Numbered from the stretch's first letter, positions 26,918-36,835 are shown. The stretch: DNA of 64,000 nt from Planctomycetota bacterium (GCA_016716265.1 JADJWQ010000001.1:744001-808000); one strand, 5' to 3'. Notes: generated from the sequence alone by a model not told the origin. Made by a program: numbers and translations.

Positions 26918-27940
26918 TCAGCGGCCACCGTCCGCGCTCGCCGGCGCGGCGCCGCGCACGCGCCACCCGGCCAGCAGCCGTTCGAACGGCTCGGCGTCGA
27001 ACGACGCGGGTGGCTCCGGCAGGCCGGCGAGCAGCTCGTCCAGCGTCGGGGTGGCCGACGGGATCCCGCGCTCCGGCACCTCGATGCCGGCGAGCCACGC
27101 GACCGCGTTCAGCACGATGGTCCGGTAGTCGTCGTGCGCCCAGTTCCAATGCCAATGACCACCGGTGAAGCCGAAGCCGCGCCCGCCGCCGGCGCGGGTC
27201 GCCGCCCACGCGAGGTGCTCGGGCTGACCGTCGCGCGCGGCGACGTGCTCGTTGCCGCTGTGCGGCCCGCTCTCGCGGTGCCGGGTCGAGTCGGGCGGGA
27301 CCGCGGTCAATAGCGGGACGACGCCGCGCAGCTCCGGCCGGAACCGCATGTGGTAGTACCACTCATCGTCGATCGCGAACGGCCTGACTCCGCGCGTGAC
27401 CGGGTGCGCCGGCAGCGCCGTGACGTCGGCGCGCCAGATCGGATTGACCGACCACCACGGCTCGTAGTAGCCACCGATCCAGTCGAGCATCCGCGGATGG
27501 CAGCGGTCGTCCGGCGGGATCAGCGCATAGTGCAGGAAGCCGAGGCCCACGCCGCGCGCCGCGAGCCGGTCGACGAGCTCCTCGTGCCCGGCCATCGGGT
27601 GGTGGTCGTCGCCGTCACCGTAGAACACGACCGCGTCGACCCCGGTGAACGCGTCGTCGTCGGGCCAGCCGCCGGCGAACACATCCGCATGCACCCCGCC
27701 GGACGCCGCCAGCCGATCGGCGAGCAATCGGCAACCCGCCTCGTGCTCGTGCTCGCCGAAGCCGTGACTGCGGGCGCCGGCCACGAACACGACGCGGCGC
27801 TCGCGCGGCGCAACCTGCAGACCCGTCCGACAGCTCGTCGCGATCAGGCCACCGACCCCGGCACCCGCCGCGCGCAGGAACGCGCGCCGTGACGATCGCC
27901 CTGCCGCGAGCGGCCCGTCCTCGATCCGACGGTGCATCAT
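26918..27940 (-). CDS. Tat-exported ThuA-like protein
   Basis: Protein of 340 aa from ATG 27940 (ATG 27937 is equally possible). Residues 20-40 contain a twin-arginine signal, SSRRAFLRAAGAGVGG, with a possible lipobox ending at Cys (LIATSC). The mature part is a class I glutamine amidotransferase-like fold of the ThuA family: VVFVAGARSHGFGEHEHEAG, DAVVFYGDGDD, VGLGFLHYAL, YYEPWWSVNP, and GFGFTGGHWHWNWAHDDYR near the end. ThuA-like proteins are common in Planctomycetota exported carbohydrate-modifying clusters; their reaction is not established. The catalytic Cys of true amidotransferases is not evident here. Confidence 0.85.
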   Translation of the reverse strand: MMHRRIEDGPLAAGRSSRRAFLRAAGAGVGGLIATSCRTGLQVAPRERRVVFVAGARSHGFGEHEHEAGCRLLADRLAASGGVHADVFAGGWPDDDAFTGVDAVVFYGDGDDHHPMAGHEELVDRLAARGVGLGFLHYALIPPDDRCHPRMLDWIGGYYEPWWSVNPIWRADVTALPAHPVTRGVRPFAIDDEWYYHMRFRPELRGVVPLLTAVPPDSTRHRESGPHSGNEHVAARDGQPEHLAWAATRAGGGRGFGFTGGHWHWNWAHDDYRTIVLNAVAWLAGIEVPERGIPSATPTLDELLAGLPEPPASFDAEPFERLLAGWRVRGAAPASADGGR

Positions 27941-28146
27941 GCCGCGGATCGTAGCGCGGTGCGGACTCGGACGATCGCCGAACGACGCCTCCCGCACCGC
28001 GGCGAGCTCCCCGGCAGCCGCGCGGCGGCGCGTCCCGGCCGTGGCGCCGCTCGGCATGGTGCGACCCGCGCCGGTCCGCGCCCGACACACGGGCATCGGG
28101 AGCCTCGCTCGCGACACGCGGCGATCACTGCTTCGAAACCGCCGGC

Positions 28147-31100
28147 TCACCGCGGTCCGAACCGCCGCCACAACACCTCGGACAGCGGCACCCGCAAGTC
28201 CCACCGAACCGTGATCGGCGCATCCCCCTCCCAGTCCGCAAAGTCCACCTCACCACAGTAGGTGAACGGCGCAGCGGTCCTACCGCGCAGCTTTCCTCGC
28301 CGCACGAACAGGTGAACGGCCAACCCCCGCGCCCGGTGGTCTCGAAGCCGCTCACCAGCCGGCTGGTCACGCCGGGACTTGCGCTGGCTCTCCCAGACGA
28401 AGCGAGTCGGGGTCTCGAACCCGTCCACATAGCGGTGTTCGGCCGCCTTCCCGGACTTGTCGAGAGTCACGAGGAGCACCACGGCGCCCTCGACCGACAC
28501 CACGCCGCTGTGCCACTTGCCCTGGTTGAACTCCTCCCCGAACGACGGGGGGATCTTCTCGCGCGGGTAGCTGTGCCCCACCACCAGACCGGCTCGCGTA
28601 GCTTCCGCCGAGGGACGCACTCGGACCTCGGGCGTCAGCCGGAACCGATGCCCACCTCCCTCCATCGCCACTCGGGCTCCCGACTCCAACACGCCGTGAT
28701 CGCTGGTGAACCAGCGCTCCAGCACGTCCGGCAGCTCGTTCGCCCCGTCACCCTCCGGCCGCCACAACCGCGTCAGCCCGATCTCACCCACCTGCCCGGC
28801 GTAGACCTCGCCTTCCACCTCGAACGAGACGCCAGGACTGGTCATCCCGCGTAGCGACCCGACTCGGAGAGGCCGGAGTACCCAACCTCCTGGCTCCCCC
28901 ACGACATCGAGCACGACCCGACGGTCGGCACCGAGCCCGGACACATACTCCGCGAGCCGCCAGTCGATCAGCTCGCGAGCCAGCTCCTCGAACACCGCGA
29001 CGTCCTCGCCTGCCACGTCGAAACGAGTTCCGAACCGGTCGCCGCTCAACGCGAACCACTCCGGCTCCGCCGCACGTTCGGTCCCCGCCCAGGCGCGCAA
29101 CGGCTCGCTCTTCAGCACCGCCTCGGCGCTGCGCCCGGCGGACACGCTCGCCTGCCACTCCGAGCGCAGCAGTTCCACGCGTCCCACGGCCCGCTCGAAG
29201 CGCTCCGCAAGCTCGCCGACTGCGACCTCGCCGGGCAGTCGCCCCAGCTCGAGCATCGCCGACAGCACCATCATCTCGTGGCTGCGCTGCATCGGGGTGC
29301 GCTGCAGCTCCGACAGGAACGCCCGGTGACGCCCCAGCACGCGGTGCATTTCACGCGACAGATCGCCCCGCTCGGCCACGAAGTCGAACCACGAGCCGTC
29401 GCTGCCGAGCCCCCGCCGGACGTCGGCTCCGCTGCGCAGCAGCTCCGCGGCCGTGGGACGTCGCCCGTGCCGAAGCCGGAGATCCTCATAACTGTCCACC
29501 AGGTCGGCCACGCGGGGCGATGGCGCGATGAGCCGCTCCAGGATCTCGATTGTCTCGGTCTCGTAGACGACCTCGCAGCCGGGTGGCAGCTCGGCCTTGC
29601 CGTCGATGACCCGCCGTAGTGCCGTACGCAGCCCCGTGAGTCCTCCGCCGACGTCGATCAACGCACCGAGCAATACGCGCGGCTTGTCGAGGAACGAGCG
29701 GTGATTGCCAATGTAGTCGATCACCCGGAGATGCGACTTGCCCGTTGCCACGCGCAGCCCCCGCCCGAATTGCTGCAGCCACAGGATGCGCGACTGTGTG
29801 GGCCGCAGCATCAGCACGGTGTCCACGGCGGGCACGTCGACGCCCTCGTTGAACATGTCGACACTGCATACGACACGCAGCGAGCCGTTCCGCAGTCGCT
29901 CCAGCGAGTGGGCCCGAGGCGCGCTCGTGGGCCCCGCGTGTACTGCCACCGCAGCCACGCCTCGGTCGCGCAGGAACTCGGCCATGAAGTCCGCATGCCG
30001 CTGGGAGACGCAGAAGGCGAGCACCCGCTCGCCGCCGTGCTCCTGCAACTGCTCGAACGCGTTCTGGGCGCGCCGCTGCGTGGCCCACGCCTGGGTCAAC
30101 GCCTCCTCGTCGAAGCGGTTGCTCCGCCATGGAATCTGGGCGTAGTCCACGTCGTCCGGCACACCCCGGTAGTGGAACGGGCAGAGCAGCCCCCGCCGCA
30201 CGCCCTCACCGAGGTCGCAGCGAAACACCAGGTGGTCGCCGCACAGCCCCATCAGATCGGCCGCGTCGGTCCGCTCGGGAGTCGCAGTCAGACCGAGCAG
30301 GAAGCGCGGCTCGAAGCGCTCGATGATGTTGCGGTAGGTCTGCGCTGCGGCGTGGTGGAACTCGTCGACCACGATGTAGTCGAAGCGGCGAGCATCGAGA
30401 TCCCGCAGGCGCGGCAGCCGGCCGAGGGTCTGGACGGAGGCGAAGAGCACGTCGGCCGCAGGGTCCTGCTCCTTGCCGGTGAACATCCCGAGTGCCGCCT
30501 CGGGGCGGATCCGCCGATACGTGGCGCGCGCCTGCTGCAGGATCTCCTCCCGGTGGGCAACGAACAGGACGCGCTCGAACCCGCGCGAGTCGAAGGCACT
30601 CAGCCAGGTCTTGCCGAGGCCGGTGGCCAGCACCACGAGGCCGGCGCGGCTCCCGTTCTGTCGTGCCTCCTCCAGGGCCCGCAGAGCCTCCCGCTGCACC
30701 GGGTTCGGCTGCGGGGGTGGCTCCCACTCCGGCGCAACCCCGACGAGAGTCCCGGCATTCGACCGCCGCCGCTGTCGGTACTCGGTGATCCAATCGTGGT
30801 CGAGCTCGCGCGTCCGCGGATGCAGGAACAGCGCCTCGAAGCCCTCGACCACGGCCCGGAAGCCGGCCAGGTCGCGCTGCCCGACGACGCGGTAGTTCCA
30901 CTCCACGCCGTCCCCGAGTGCCTTGGCGGATAGGTTGGAGCTGCCCACGAACGCCACACCGGACGCGGCTGCGTCTGCCGCCTCGTGGAACAGGTAGGCC
31001 TTCGGGTGGAAGCTCGATCCGCCGCTCTCGAACACCCGCAGCTCGCGCGACCCCTCGAGATCGAGCAGCCGCTCCAGCCCATCGGGCTCGGTGACGCCGA

Positions 31101-31596
31101 AGTAGTCGCCGGTGAGCAGGCGGAGTTGGCCGTCGCGCGCCAGCAGGTCTTCCAGGAACGGCAGCAGGCGCTCGACGCCGCGGTCCATCACGAAGGCGAC
31201 GGCGATGTCGACGCGACGAGCGGCGGGGAAGTACGCCTTCAGATGGGCGAGCAGGCCGTCGTCCTCGCCGCGCACGAGGTTGCGAGCGTGCGGGGGACCT
31301 TCGGCAGGGAGCGCGCCTCCGAGTGCGTCGACGGCAACTTCGAAGGGCCCGTTGCCGTCGGCTCGATCCGACCAACGGATCTCGCAGTCATCGGTGCCGC
31401 AGCGAGCCCGGACCCATGCGCGTGCGCGATCCAGCGCTTCCAGAAACTCGGAGCGCTCGACGACCGACAGACTCCAGAAGCTGCTGACGGGACGGATCGG
31501 CCGCACGACGACGTCGAACCGCCCGTGCACGGCACGTCGTCGAACGACGACGCAGTGCCGTCCTTCCCACAGCGCGCCCCCGAGACCGTGATCCAT
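28147..31596 (-). CDS. PLD-like nuclease / SF2 helicase / DUF3427 protein
   Basis: Protein of 1149 aa. Residues 1-90 (SFWSLSVVERSEFLEALDRA) look like a worn-down HIT domain without the histidine triad. Residues about 110-270 are a PLD-like domain with one HKD half-motif, SSFHPKAYLF then VGSSNLS. The SF2 helicase core follows: motif I ATGLGKT, motif II DEFHH, motif III GLTATPERTD, motif VI QFGRGLR. The last ~350 residues include the DUF3427 block (VGHSYPREKIPPSFGEEFNQ, then SGVVSVEGAVVLLVTLDKSG). Such multidomain DNA-processing proteins occur in variable genome regions and are plausible antiviral or restriction-type factors. No methyltransferase partner is present, so it would act alone. No signal peptide. 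Confidence 0.88.
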   Translation of the reverse strand: MDHGLGGALWEGRHCVVVRRRAVHGRFDVVVRPIRPVSSFWSLSVVERSEFLEALDRARAWVRARCGTDDCEIRWSDRADGNGPFEVAVDALGGALPAEGPPHARNLVRGEDDGLLAHLKAYFPAARRVDIAVAFVMDRGVERLLPFLEDLLARDGQLRLLTGDYFGVTEPDGLERLLDLEGSRELRVFESGGSSFHPKAYLFHEAADAAASGVAFVGSSNLSAKALGDGVEWNYRVVGQRDLAGFRAVVEGFEALFLHPRTRELDHDWITEYRQRRRSNAGTLVGVAPEWEPPPQPNPVQREALRALEEARQNGSRAGLVVLATGLGKTWLSAFDSRGFERVLFVAHREEILQQARATYRRIRPEAALGMFTGKEQDPAADVLFASVQTLGRLPRLRDLDARRFDYIVVDEFHHAAAQTYRNIIERFEPRFLLGLTATPERTDAADLMGLCGDHLVFRCDLGEGVRRGLLCPFHYRGVPDDVDYAQIPWRSNRFDEEALTQAWATQRRAQNAFEQLQEHGGERVLAFCVSQRHADFMAEFLRDRGVAAVAVHAGPTSAPRAHSLERLRNGSLRVVCSVDMFNEGVDVPAVDTVLMLRPTQSRILWLQQFGRGLRVATGKSHLRVIDYIGNHRSFLDKPRVLLGALIDVGGGLTGLRTALRRVIDGKAELPPGCEVVYETETIEILERLIAPSPRVADLVDSYEDLRLRHGRRPTAAELLRSGADVRRGLGSDGSWFDFVAERGDLSREMHRVLGRHRAFLSELQRTPMQRSHEMMVLSAMLELGRLPGEVAVGELAERFERAVGRVELLRSEWQASVSAGRSAEAVLKSEPLRAWAGTERAAEPEWFALSGDRFGTRFDVAGEDVAVFEELARELIDWRLAEYVSGLGADRRVVLDVVGEPGGWVLRPLRVGSLRGMTSPGVSFEVEGEVYAGQVGEIGLTRLWRPEGDGANELPDVLERWFTSDHGVLESGARVAMEGGGHRFRLTPEVRVRPSAEATRAGLVVGHSYPREKIPPSFGEEFNQGKWHSGVVSVEGAVVLLVTLDKSGKAAEHRYVDGFETPTRFVWESQRKSRRDQPAGERLRDHRARGLAVHLFVRRGKLRGRTAAPFTYCGEVDFADWEGDAPITVRWDLRVPLSEVLWRRFGPR

Positions 31597-31824
31597 GCGA
31601 GGACCAGGCTACCCGGCGCGCTCGAAGCGTTCCGCACGCGAGCTCCGGCCGAGCCGACACCCGAGCGGCTGGAGTGCGTCCCTCGCCGCGGCCGGACCGC
31701 GGGACATGTCCCGCCCCCTATGCACACCAGGCGATCCGCGCTGGAGCCGATCGCACTCCAGGACGGACGCCGTCCGCCGCAGCGATTCGCCGGTGAGGAG
31801 AGTCGAGGGGGGAGTCGCGCGCGC

Positions 31825-34266
31825 TCAACGCAGCCGCAGCTCGCCGAGCTCGCGGTGCTCGCCGTCGGTGAGGCGGACGCGCGGCGTCTCGGCCCGGTGG
31901 CCGTCCTCGGTCAGCGCACACACGCTCAGCGCGCAGCCCGACGGCAGGTGCTCGAAGCGGAAGCGGCCATCCGTGTCGGTGCGGTGCGAGGGCCGTGACC
32001 GGCGGGCGAGCACCGCGAAGTGCTCGGCGTCGCTGACGCCGTCGCCGCGCTCGACGCTGCGGCCGGTGGCGCGACCGGCGAGGTGCACCAGCGCGCCGGC
32101 GACCGGGCGCCCGGAGGCGTCGACCACGCGGCCGCTGACGGCGGCGCCCCGCTCCAGCGCGACGACGATGTCCGCGCACAGCCGGCCGGGGCCGACGTCG
32201 AACGGGCCGGCGCGGCCGACCGCGTAGCCGTCGGCCCACGCGAGCATCAGGTAGCGGCCTTCGCCCAGCCCGGTCGCGTGGAACGTGCTCGCGACCGGCT
32301 CGACCCACTCGATCGCGCGGGTGAACGAATCCGAGACCGCACGCGCCATCACCTGGACCGGCGGCGGCACGATCAAGCCGGGCAGCACCTCGTCCGGGTC
32401 GTACGGCACCGCGGGATCGAGCCAGAAGGTGCGGATCGCGTACTCCGACACGTCGACCGGCTCGCCATTGCGCGCGTCGACGATGCGGCCGTGCAGCTCG
32501 CCGAGGTGCAGACCGAGCGGGCGCGGATCGTCGCTGCGCTTGACGAGCAGCACGAGGCCCTGCGTGCCCGGTCGCACGTCGGCGATCTCGAAGTCGCTGT
32601 AGTCGACCGACCACGTCCTCAACGTGACGGGCTCGTCGACGAGACCGGCGAGCTCGAACCGACCCTGCTCGTCCGACACGGCGCTCGCGAGCTCCGCGGA
32701 TCCACGCGCGGCGGCGATCGGCAGACCGCGCACCGGCTGCAGGGACTCGGCCAGCGCGACGGTGCCGGTGATCGTCAGACCGCGGTCGAGCGTGACGCTG
32801 TGGCGGTGCGGCCCGGCGTCCGCGACCGCGATGCGGACGACGGCGGGCGTCAGCCCGCTGCCGACCGGCGGCGTCACGCGCAGGCGCTTCTCGCCGAGGT
32901 GCCCCCCGGCGAGCGCCGCGATCCCGACCGCATCGGTCTGCGCGCGCGCCTCGTCGGGCAGTCTCCCGGCACCGGCCGGCGCGGTCGCGACGCGCTCGAC
33001 GACGACGATCGCATCCGGCAAGGCGCGCCCACCGCCGTCGAGCACCTGCACCACCATCGTCCACGCGCCCTCGCGGTCGTCGACGAGGCGGCGCAGGTGC
33101 ACGGCGGGCGCGTCGACGACACCCCCCGCCGTCACGCGGAACGAGCCGGTCGGGTCGCCGACGTGGTCCTGCAACCGCGCGTGCACCGCGTAGGCCTGCC
33201 CTGCCGAGTAGGCGACCGGCACGTCGACCGCGAAACGACCGGCGGCGTCGGTCCGGCCGCGCTCGGCGAAGCGCGTCTCCTTGCCCGAGAACTCCATCGA
33301 CGCGACGAGCACCTCGGCATCTGCGAGCGGCGCACCGTCCGCGGCGGCGAGCACGAGGCCGCGCACGGTACCGCGCGGGAAGTCCTCGCCGCCGACGACC
33401 GGCGGCGCGACGACCGCCTCGCGTGCGCCGGGCGTCACCGCACGGCGAGCCGACGGCGAGAGGTCCGCAGCGACGGTCGGTGCGCCGGCCGCCGGCGCAC
33501 CGAGCGCGACGGCGGCGGTGGCGGCTTCGCTGCCGAGCGCGGGCGACGGCGCCGCCGCGCCGCGCGCGTCGAGCTGCCACCATGCGACTCCCCCGCCGAG
33601 CAGCACGACGGCGGCGAGCGCGAGCTTCGCACCGAGCCCCGCGCCGATCGCCGTCGGCGTCGCCTCGAGCACCTGGTCGGCGAGACGCGCGGGCACCGCG
33701 GCCGGCGCGGGGGCCGCCGCGGCCAGCGCGTGTGGCACATCGAGCGCCACCGCCGCGAACCCGGCGTCGCGCAGCCGGCGCCGCACGGCGTCGAGCCCGC
33801 GCTGCACGTGACCGTGCACGGTCGACGCGGAGCATTGCAGCGCCTGGCCGAGCGACGCGAAGCTCATCCGCTCCCAGTAGTGGAGCACCAACGGCAGGCG
33901 CTGGTCCTCCGGCAAGGCCTCCACGGCGCGCCGCAGCGCGCTGCGCAGATCGCGCTCGGCGAGCTCGTCCGCCGGCGCATCGTCGTTCCGCTCGTCCCTC
34001 ATCTTCGCTCGCTCCTCCTCGTGGTGACGGCGCCGGCGCCGGCTGCGATCGTGGTTGCGAGCGAGGCGGACCGCCACCCAGCGCAGCGTGCTCTCCGCGT
34101 CGTCCCCGGCGCGCAGCCGGACCCGACCGGCGAGCAGGCGCGCGAACACCTGCTGGACGACGTCCTCCGCGTCGGCCGCCCCCACCACGCGGTGCGCCGC
34201 GCGGTAGACGGCGGCGTGGTGACTCCGCACGAGATCCTCGAAACGCCGGCCGTCGGGTCGCTCCAT
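31825..34266 (-). CDS. Membrane-anchored ECF sigma factor with extracytoplasmic beta domains
   Basis: Protein of 813 aa. Residues 1-165 are a full ECF sigma factor: region 2 FEDLVRSHHAAVYRAAHRVV then AEDVVQQVFARLLAG, and region 4 ALPEDQRLPLVLHYWERM then SASTVHGHVQRGLDAVRR. A single membrane segment (about 207-229, AKLALAAVVLLGGGVAWW) is followed by a long exported part of carboxypeptidase-regulatory-like/Ig modules (GTVRGLVLAAADGAPLADAE, VTLDRGLTITGTVALAES, VSGRVVDASGRPVAGALVH). A transcription factor tethered to the membrane and facing outward through carbohydrate- or protein-binding modules suggests it senses an external ligand, with release perhaps by proteolysis. No separate anti-sigma gene adjoins it. 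Confidence 0.88.
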   Translation of the reverse strand: MERPDGRRFEDLVRSHHAAVYRAAHRVVGAADAEDVVQQVFARLLAGRVRLRAGDDAESTLRWVAVRLARNHDRSRRRRRHHEEERAKMRDERNDDAPADELAERDLRSALRRAVEALPEDQRLPLVLHYWERMSFASLGQALQCSASTVHGHVQRGLDAVRRRLRDAGFAAVALDVPHALAAAAPAPAAVPARLADQVLEATPTAIGAGLGAKLALAAVVLLGGGVAWWQLDARGAAAPSPALGSEAATAAVALGAPAAGAPTVAADLSPSARRAVTPGAREAVVAPPVVGGEDFPRGTVRGLVLAAADGAPLADAEVLVASMEFSGKETRFAERGRTDAAGRFAVDVPVAYSAGQAYAVHARLQDHVGDPTGSFRVTAGGVVDAPAVHLRRLVDDREGAWTMVVQVLDGGGRALPDAIVVVERVATAPAGAGRLPDEARAQTDAVGIAALAGGHLGEKRLRVTPPVGSGLTPAVVRIAVADAGPHRHSVTLDRGLTITGTVALAESLQPVRGLPIAAARGSAELASAVSDEQGRFELAGLVDEPVTLRTWSVDYSDFEIADVRPGTQGLVLLVKRSDDPRPLGLHLGELHGRIVDARNGEPVDVSEYAIRTFWLDPAVPYDPDEVLPGLIVPPPVQVMARAVSDSFTRAIEWVEPVASTFHATGLGEGRYLMLAWADGYAVGRAGPFDVGPGRLCADIVVALERGAAVSGRVVDASGRPVAGALVHLAGRATGRSVERGDGVSDAEHFAVLARRSRPSHRTDTDGRFRFEHLPSGCALSVCALTEDGHRAETPRVRLTDGEHRELGELRLR

Positions 34267-34364
34267 CGCTCACGTCCATCGCAGCGCCCGAACCGGGCGC
34301 TCGCTCCACGACACACCGCGCGTGCGGCGACGTTCGGCGAATTCGCGACCGCGCGGCGCGGCGT

Positions 34365-35723
34365 TCAGTTGCGGTACTTCTCGGCGAAGTCGCGGTGCCG
34401 CACGTCACAGCGCGCGCAGCGCGGCTCGCTGGCGCGCAGGTCGTTCCAGAACGCGTCGCGGATCCGCTGCAGCGCCGGGCCGTTCCAGATCTCCTCGACG
34501 CTCTGCTCGCGCACGTTGCCGAGGTCGATCTCGCCCTCCGCGTCGACGCAGCAGGCGGTCGCCTGGCCATCGACGAGGATGCCGAGCTGTCGCCACGGGA
34601 ACGAGCAGAAGTGCTGGTTGCCCTCGAAGCCCTCGCCCCAGTTGTGGTAGGGCGTCACCTGCATGTCGAGGCCGTCGCACATCGGGATGATCGTCGTGCC
34701 GTTGTTCTTGTACTCCTCGGTCACGACCATCCGCTCGATCTGCGGCGCCTCGAGCTCGGGCTGCCCCTTCGCCTCCCGGATCACGTTCATCCATTCGCGC
34801 ACGACGCGATTGACGCGCGCGATCTCGTCCGGGTGATCGCGCCGCTCGGGATCGAACAGCACCTTGAGCCACACCTTCGGCGGCGCCCCGCGGCGCGCGA
34901 TCTCGTGGATCATCCGGCGGATGCCCGCGGTGTAGGCATCGAACGTCATGTCGGTGCCGCGCTGCGCGTCGTAGGTCTCGCGCTCCGGCGTGTTCAGCGA
35001 GATCGCCATCTGATCGAGGCGCGTGCGGTAGATGCCCTCGAGCGTGCGGTCGTCGAAGCGCGAGCCATTGGTCACCAGGAACACGGTCTGGCCGTGGTCG
35101 TGCGCCATGTCGACGAAGTCGAAGAAGCGCTTGTAGAGCAGCGGCTCGCCGAGCAGGTGCACCCGGATCGGGTAGTGGTGCCCCATGTCGGCGAGGTCGC
35201 GCACGACCTTGGTCGCCAGCTCGAAGTCCATCGGCCTCTGCTTGCGCTGCAGCGTCGTCTGCGGGCAGAACGTGCAGCGGAAGTTGCACGCGTTCACCAG
35301 CTCGACGAAGGCCTCGAAGATCTGGTTCTTGACGCGGAACGCCGCGGCCGGGCTGTCGGTCGGGATCGGCCGGGCCGCGCAGCCCGCGCCGGACGCGTGG
35401 CGCTCGAGCCCGAAGCGCAGCCGGAACTCGCCGCCGAGCAGCGTCAGCCCGAGCTTCGCCCGGAACACGCGCGTCTCACCGAGCGGCACCGGTGCCGGCA
35501 GCGGCTCGATCGCGACGCGGCGGATCGGCTGGTCGCCGCGCAGCACGTCGGCGACGTAGCGCAGCTCGCCGAAGCGCGCCGGGTCGGCCAGCTCCGGCAG
35601 GCCGTCATTGCGGATCGAGAACGAGAACGCCTCCGTCGGCTCGAAGCTCCACGCGAAGGCGGGCTGCTCCTCGACGGCGAGGCGGGCGGTCACGGCGGTG
35701 GGCACGGAGCTCTGGAGGTCCAT
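34365..35723 (-). CDS. Radical SAM/SPASM-domain protein
   Basis: Protein of 452 aa; ATG 35723 is chosen because the frame before it is arginine/proline-rich filler. Residues 1-120 form a beta-sandwich (FSFSIRNDGL, VAIEPLPAPVPLGETRVFR) like those attached to polysaccharide-export ATPases. The radical SAM core starts with the cluster motif Cys146-x3-Cys150-x2-Cys153 in NACNFRCTFC, continues with PIRVHLLGEPLL and FLVTNGSRFDD, and ends in a SPASM-like tail with extra cysteines (HFCSFPW, ATACCVDAEGEIDLGNV, CARCD) that would hold auxiliary Fe-S clusters. SPASM enzymes modify peptides or carbohydrates; the substrate is unknown. A decorating role for a sugar polymer is a guess from the N-terminal domain. 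Confidence 0.85.
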   Translation of the reverse strand: MDLQSSVPTAVTARLAVEEQPAFAWSFEPTEAFSFSIRNDGLPELADPARFGELRYVADVLRGDQPIRRVAIEPLPAPVPLGETRVFRAKLGLTLLGGEFRLRFGLERHASGAGCAARPIPTDSPAAAFRVKNQIFEAFVELVNACNFRCTFCPQTTLQRKQRPMDFELATKVVRDLADMGHHYPIRVHLLGEPLLYKRFFDFVDMAHDHGQTVFLVTNGSRFDDRTLEGIYRTRLDQMAISLNTPERETYDAQRGTDMTFDAYTAGIRRMIHEIARRGAPPKVWLKVLFDPERRDHPDEIARVNRVVREWMNVIREAKGQPELEAPQIERMVVTEEYKNNGTTIIPMCDGLDMQVTPYHNWGEGFEGNQHFCSFPWRQLGILVDGQATACCVDAEGEIDLGNVREQSVEEIWNGPALQRIRDAFWNDLRASEPRCARCDVRHRDFAEKYRN

Positions 35724-35882
35724 CGGGGTGCGCGTCGGTCGGCCGGGCGCGGCGACTGTAACCGCTGTCGCGCGCGGACGCCGGGCGCCCGGCCACGTCG
35801 GGGCCCGTCGGCCGGGAGGACCGCGACCGGCGACGATCGCTCGGAGCGCTCGCCGGCCGCCGCGACCGCCGCTGCGCACCGC

Positions 35883-36740
35883 TCAGGGCAGGATGATCTG
35901 CTGGCCGGCCCGCACGCGGCCGGCGTCGGGGATCGACGGGTTCGCGGCCAGGATCCGATCGACGTAGGCGGCGGCACCGCGGGGACCGACCCGCTTCTCG
36001 GCGATGCGCCACAGGCTGTCGCCGGGCTGGACCGTGTAGCTGGCGCCGGCCGCAGCGGCTGGCTGCGGCCCAGAGCGCGACGGCTCCGAGCGCGACGGCT
36101 CCGAGCGCGACGGCTCGGCGCGGCTGCGCAACGGTGCGCCGAGCGGCGCGCGCGGGCTGCCGCCCGACTCGGCCGACCCGCCGGAGCGCAGCGCGCCGGG
36201 CGCGTTGGCGAGCAGGATCTCGGGGTCGATCCACGGCAGCATGATCTCGGTGCCGGCCGGGATGCTGTCCGGCTCGAGCGACTCGTTCAGCGCACGGACG
36301 TCGTCGAGCAGCTCGCCCGAGCCGGTCCAGCGCCGGACCAGCGCGTTGAAGGTGTCGCCGCGCTGTAGCCGCACGAAGCGGTAGCGCTGCCCGTCGACCC
36401 CGGTCTCCTCGCGGAAGTCGCCGAAGCGCTCGCGCAGCCGCGTCGCGGCATCCGCGCGCGGCGCGGGCTCGCCCGACGAGCCCTCGGTCGAGTCACCGGT
36501 CGGCTCGCCGCTCCCGCCGTCCGGCGTGTCGCTCCGATCGACGAACTGGCCGCCGTCCGACGCGAGCTGCGTCAGGTCGACGGCGCCCGCGGGCGCGCTG
36601 GCGCCGTTCGAGCCGGGCGTGCCGGGCCCCGACAGGGTGCTGCCCTGGGCACCATCGCCACCGAAGACCACGGCGACGAAGACGATGACCGCCAGGATCG
36701 TCGTCACCGTGTAGACGAGTACGGACTCACTCCGATTCAT
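35883..36740 (-). CDS. Membrane-anchored double-LysM protein
   Basis: Protein of 285 aa from ATG 36740 with a GGGAGG Shine-Dalgarno. Residues 7-27 are an N-terminal membrane anchor (VLVYTVTTILAVIVFVAVVF). A long Gly/Ser/Pro-rich linker leads to LysM 1 at about 121-172 (YRFVRLQRGDTFNALVRRW, then IPAGTEIMLP) and LysM 2 at about 237-285 (YTVQPGDSLWRIAEKRVG, then VRAGQQIILP). LysM modules bind N-acetylglucosamine polymers such as peptidoglycan. There is no hydrolase domain, so it likely ties the membrane to the wall or recruits a partner. The linker between the LysM modules contains a 15-bp in-frame repeat. Confidence 0.85.
   Translation of the reverse strand: MNRSESVLVYTVTTILAVIVFVAVVFGGDGAQGSTLSGPGTPGSNGASAPAGAVDLTQLASDGGQFVDRSDTPDGGSGEPTGDSTEGSSGEPAPRADAATRLRERFGDFREETGVDGQRYRFVRLQRGDTFNALVRRWTGSGELLDDVRALNESLEPDSIPAGTEIMLPWIDPEILLANAPGALRSGGSAESGGSPRAPLGAPLRSRAEPSRSEPSRSEPSRSGPQPAAAAGASYTVQPGDSLWRIAEKRVGPRGAAAYVDRILAANPSIPDAGRVRAGQQIILP
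36073..36117. repeat. Three 15-bp in-frame repeats in the LysM protein linker
   Basis: GAGCGCGACGGCTCC occurs at 36073, 36088 and, with one change in the last base, 36103. On the minus strand it encodes repeated SRSEP pentapeptides in a flexible linker between the two LysM modules. The frame is preserved, so copy number can vary without breaking the protein. Confidence 0.9.
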
Positions 36741-36835
36741 GCGACCTCCCGTTCGCTGGGATCGACGCCGCAGCAACCGCCCGCTGTGACGTCGCGCCCC
36801 ATCCTAGTGACGTCGCGCGCGCTTTCCAGCGTCGA

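Noticed and set aside
36073..36117. Possible regulatory direct repeats
   Set aside because: They lie in frame inside the LysM gene and encode a simple linker peptide repeat.
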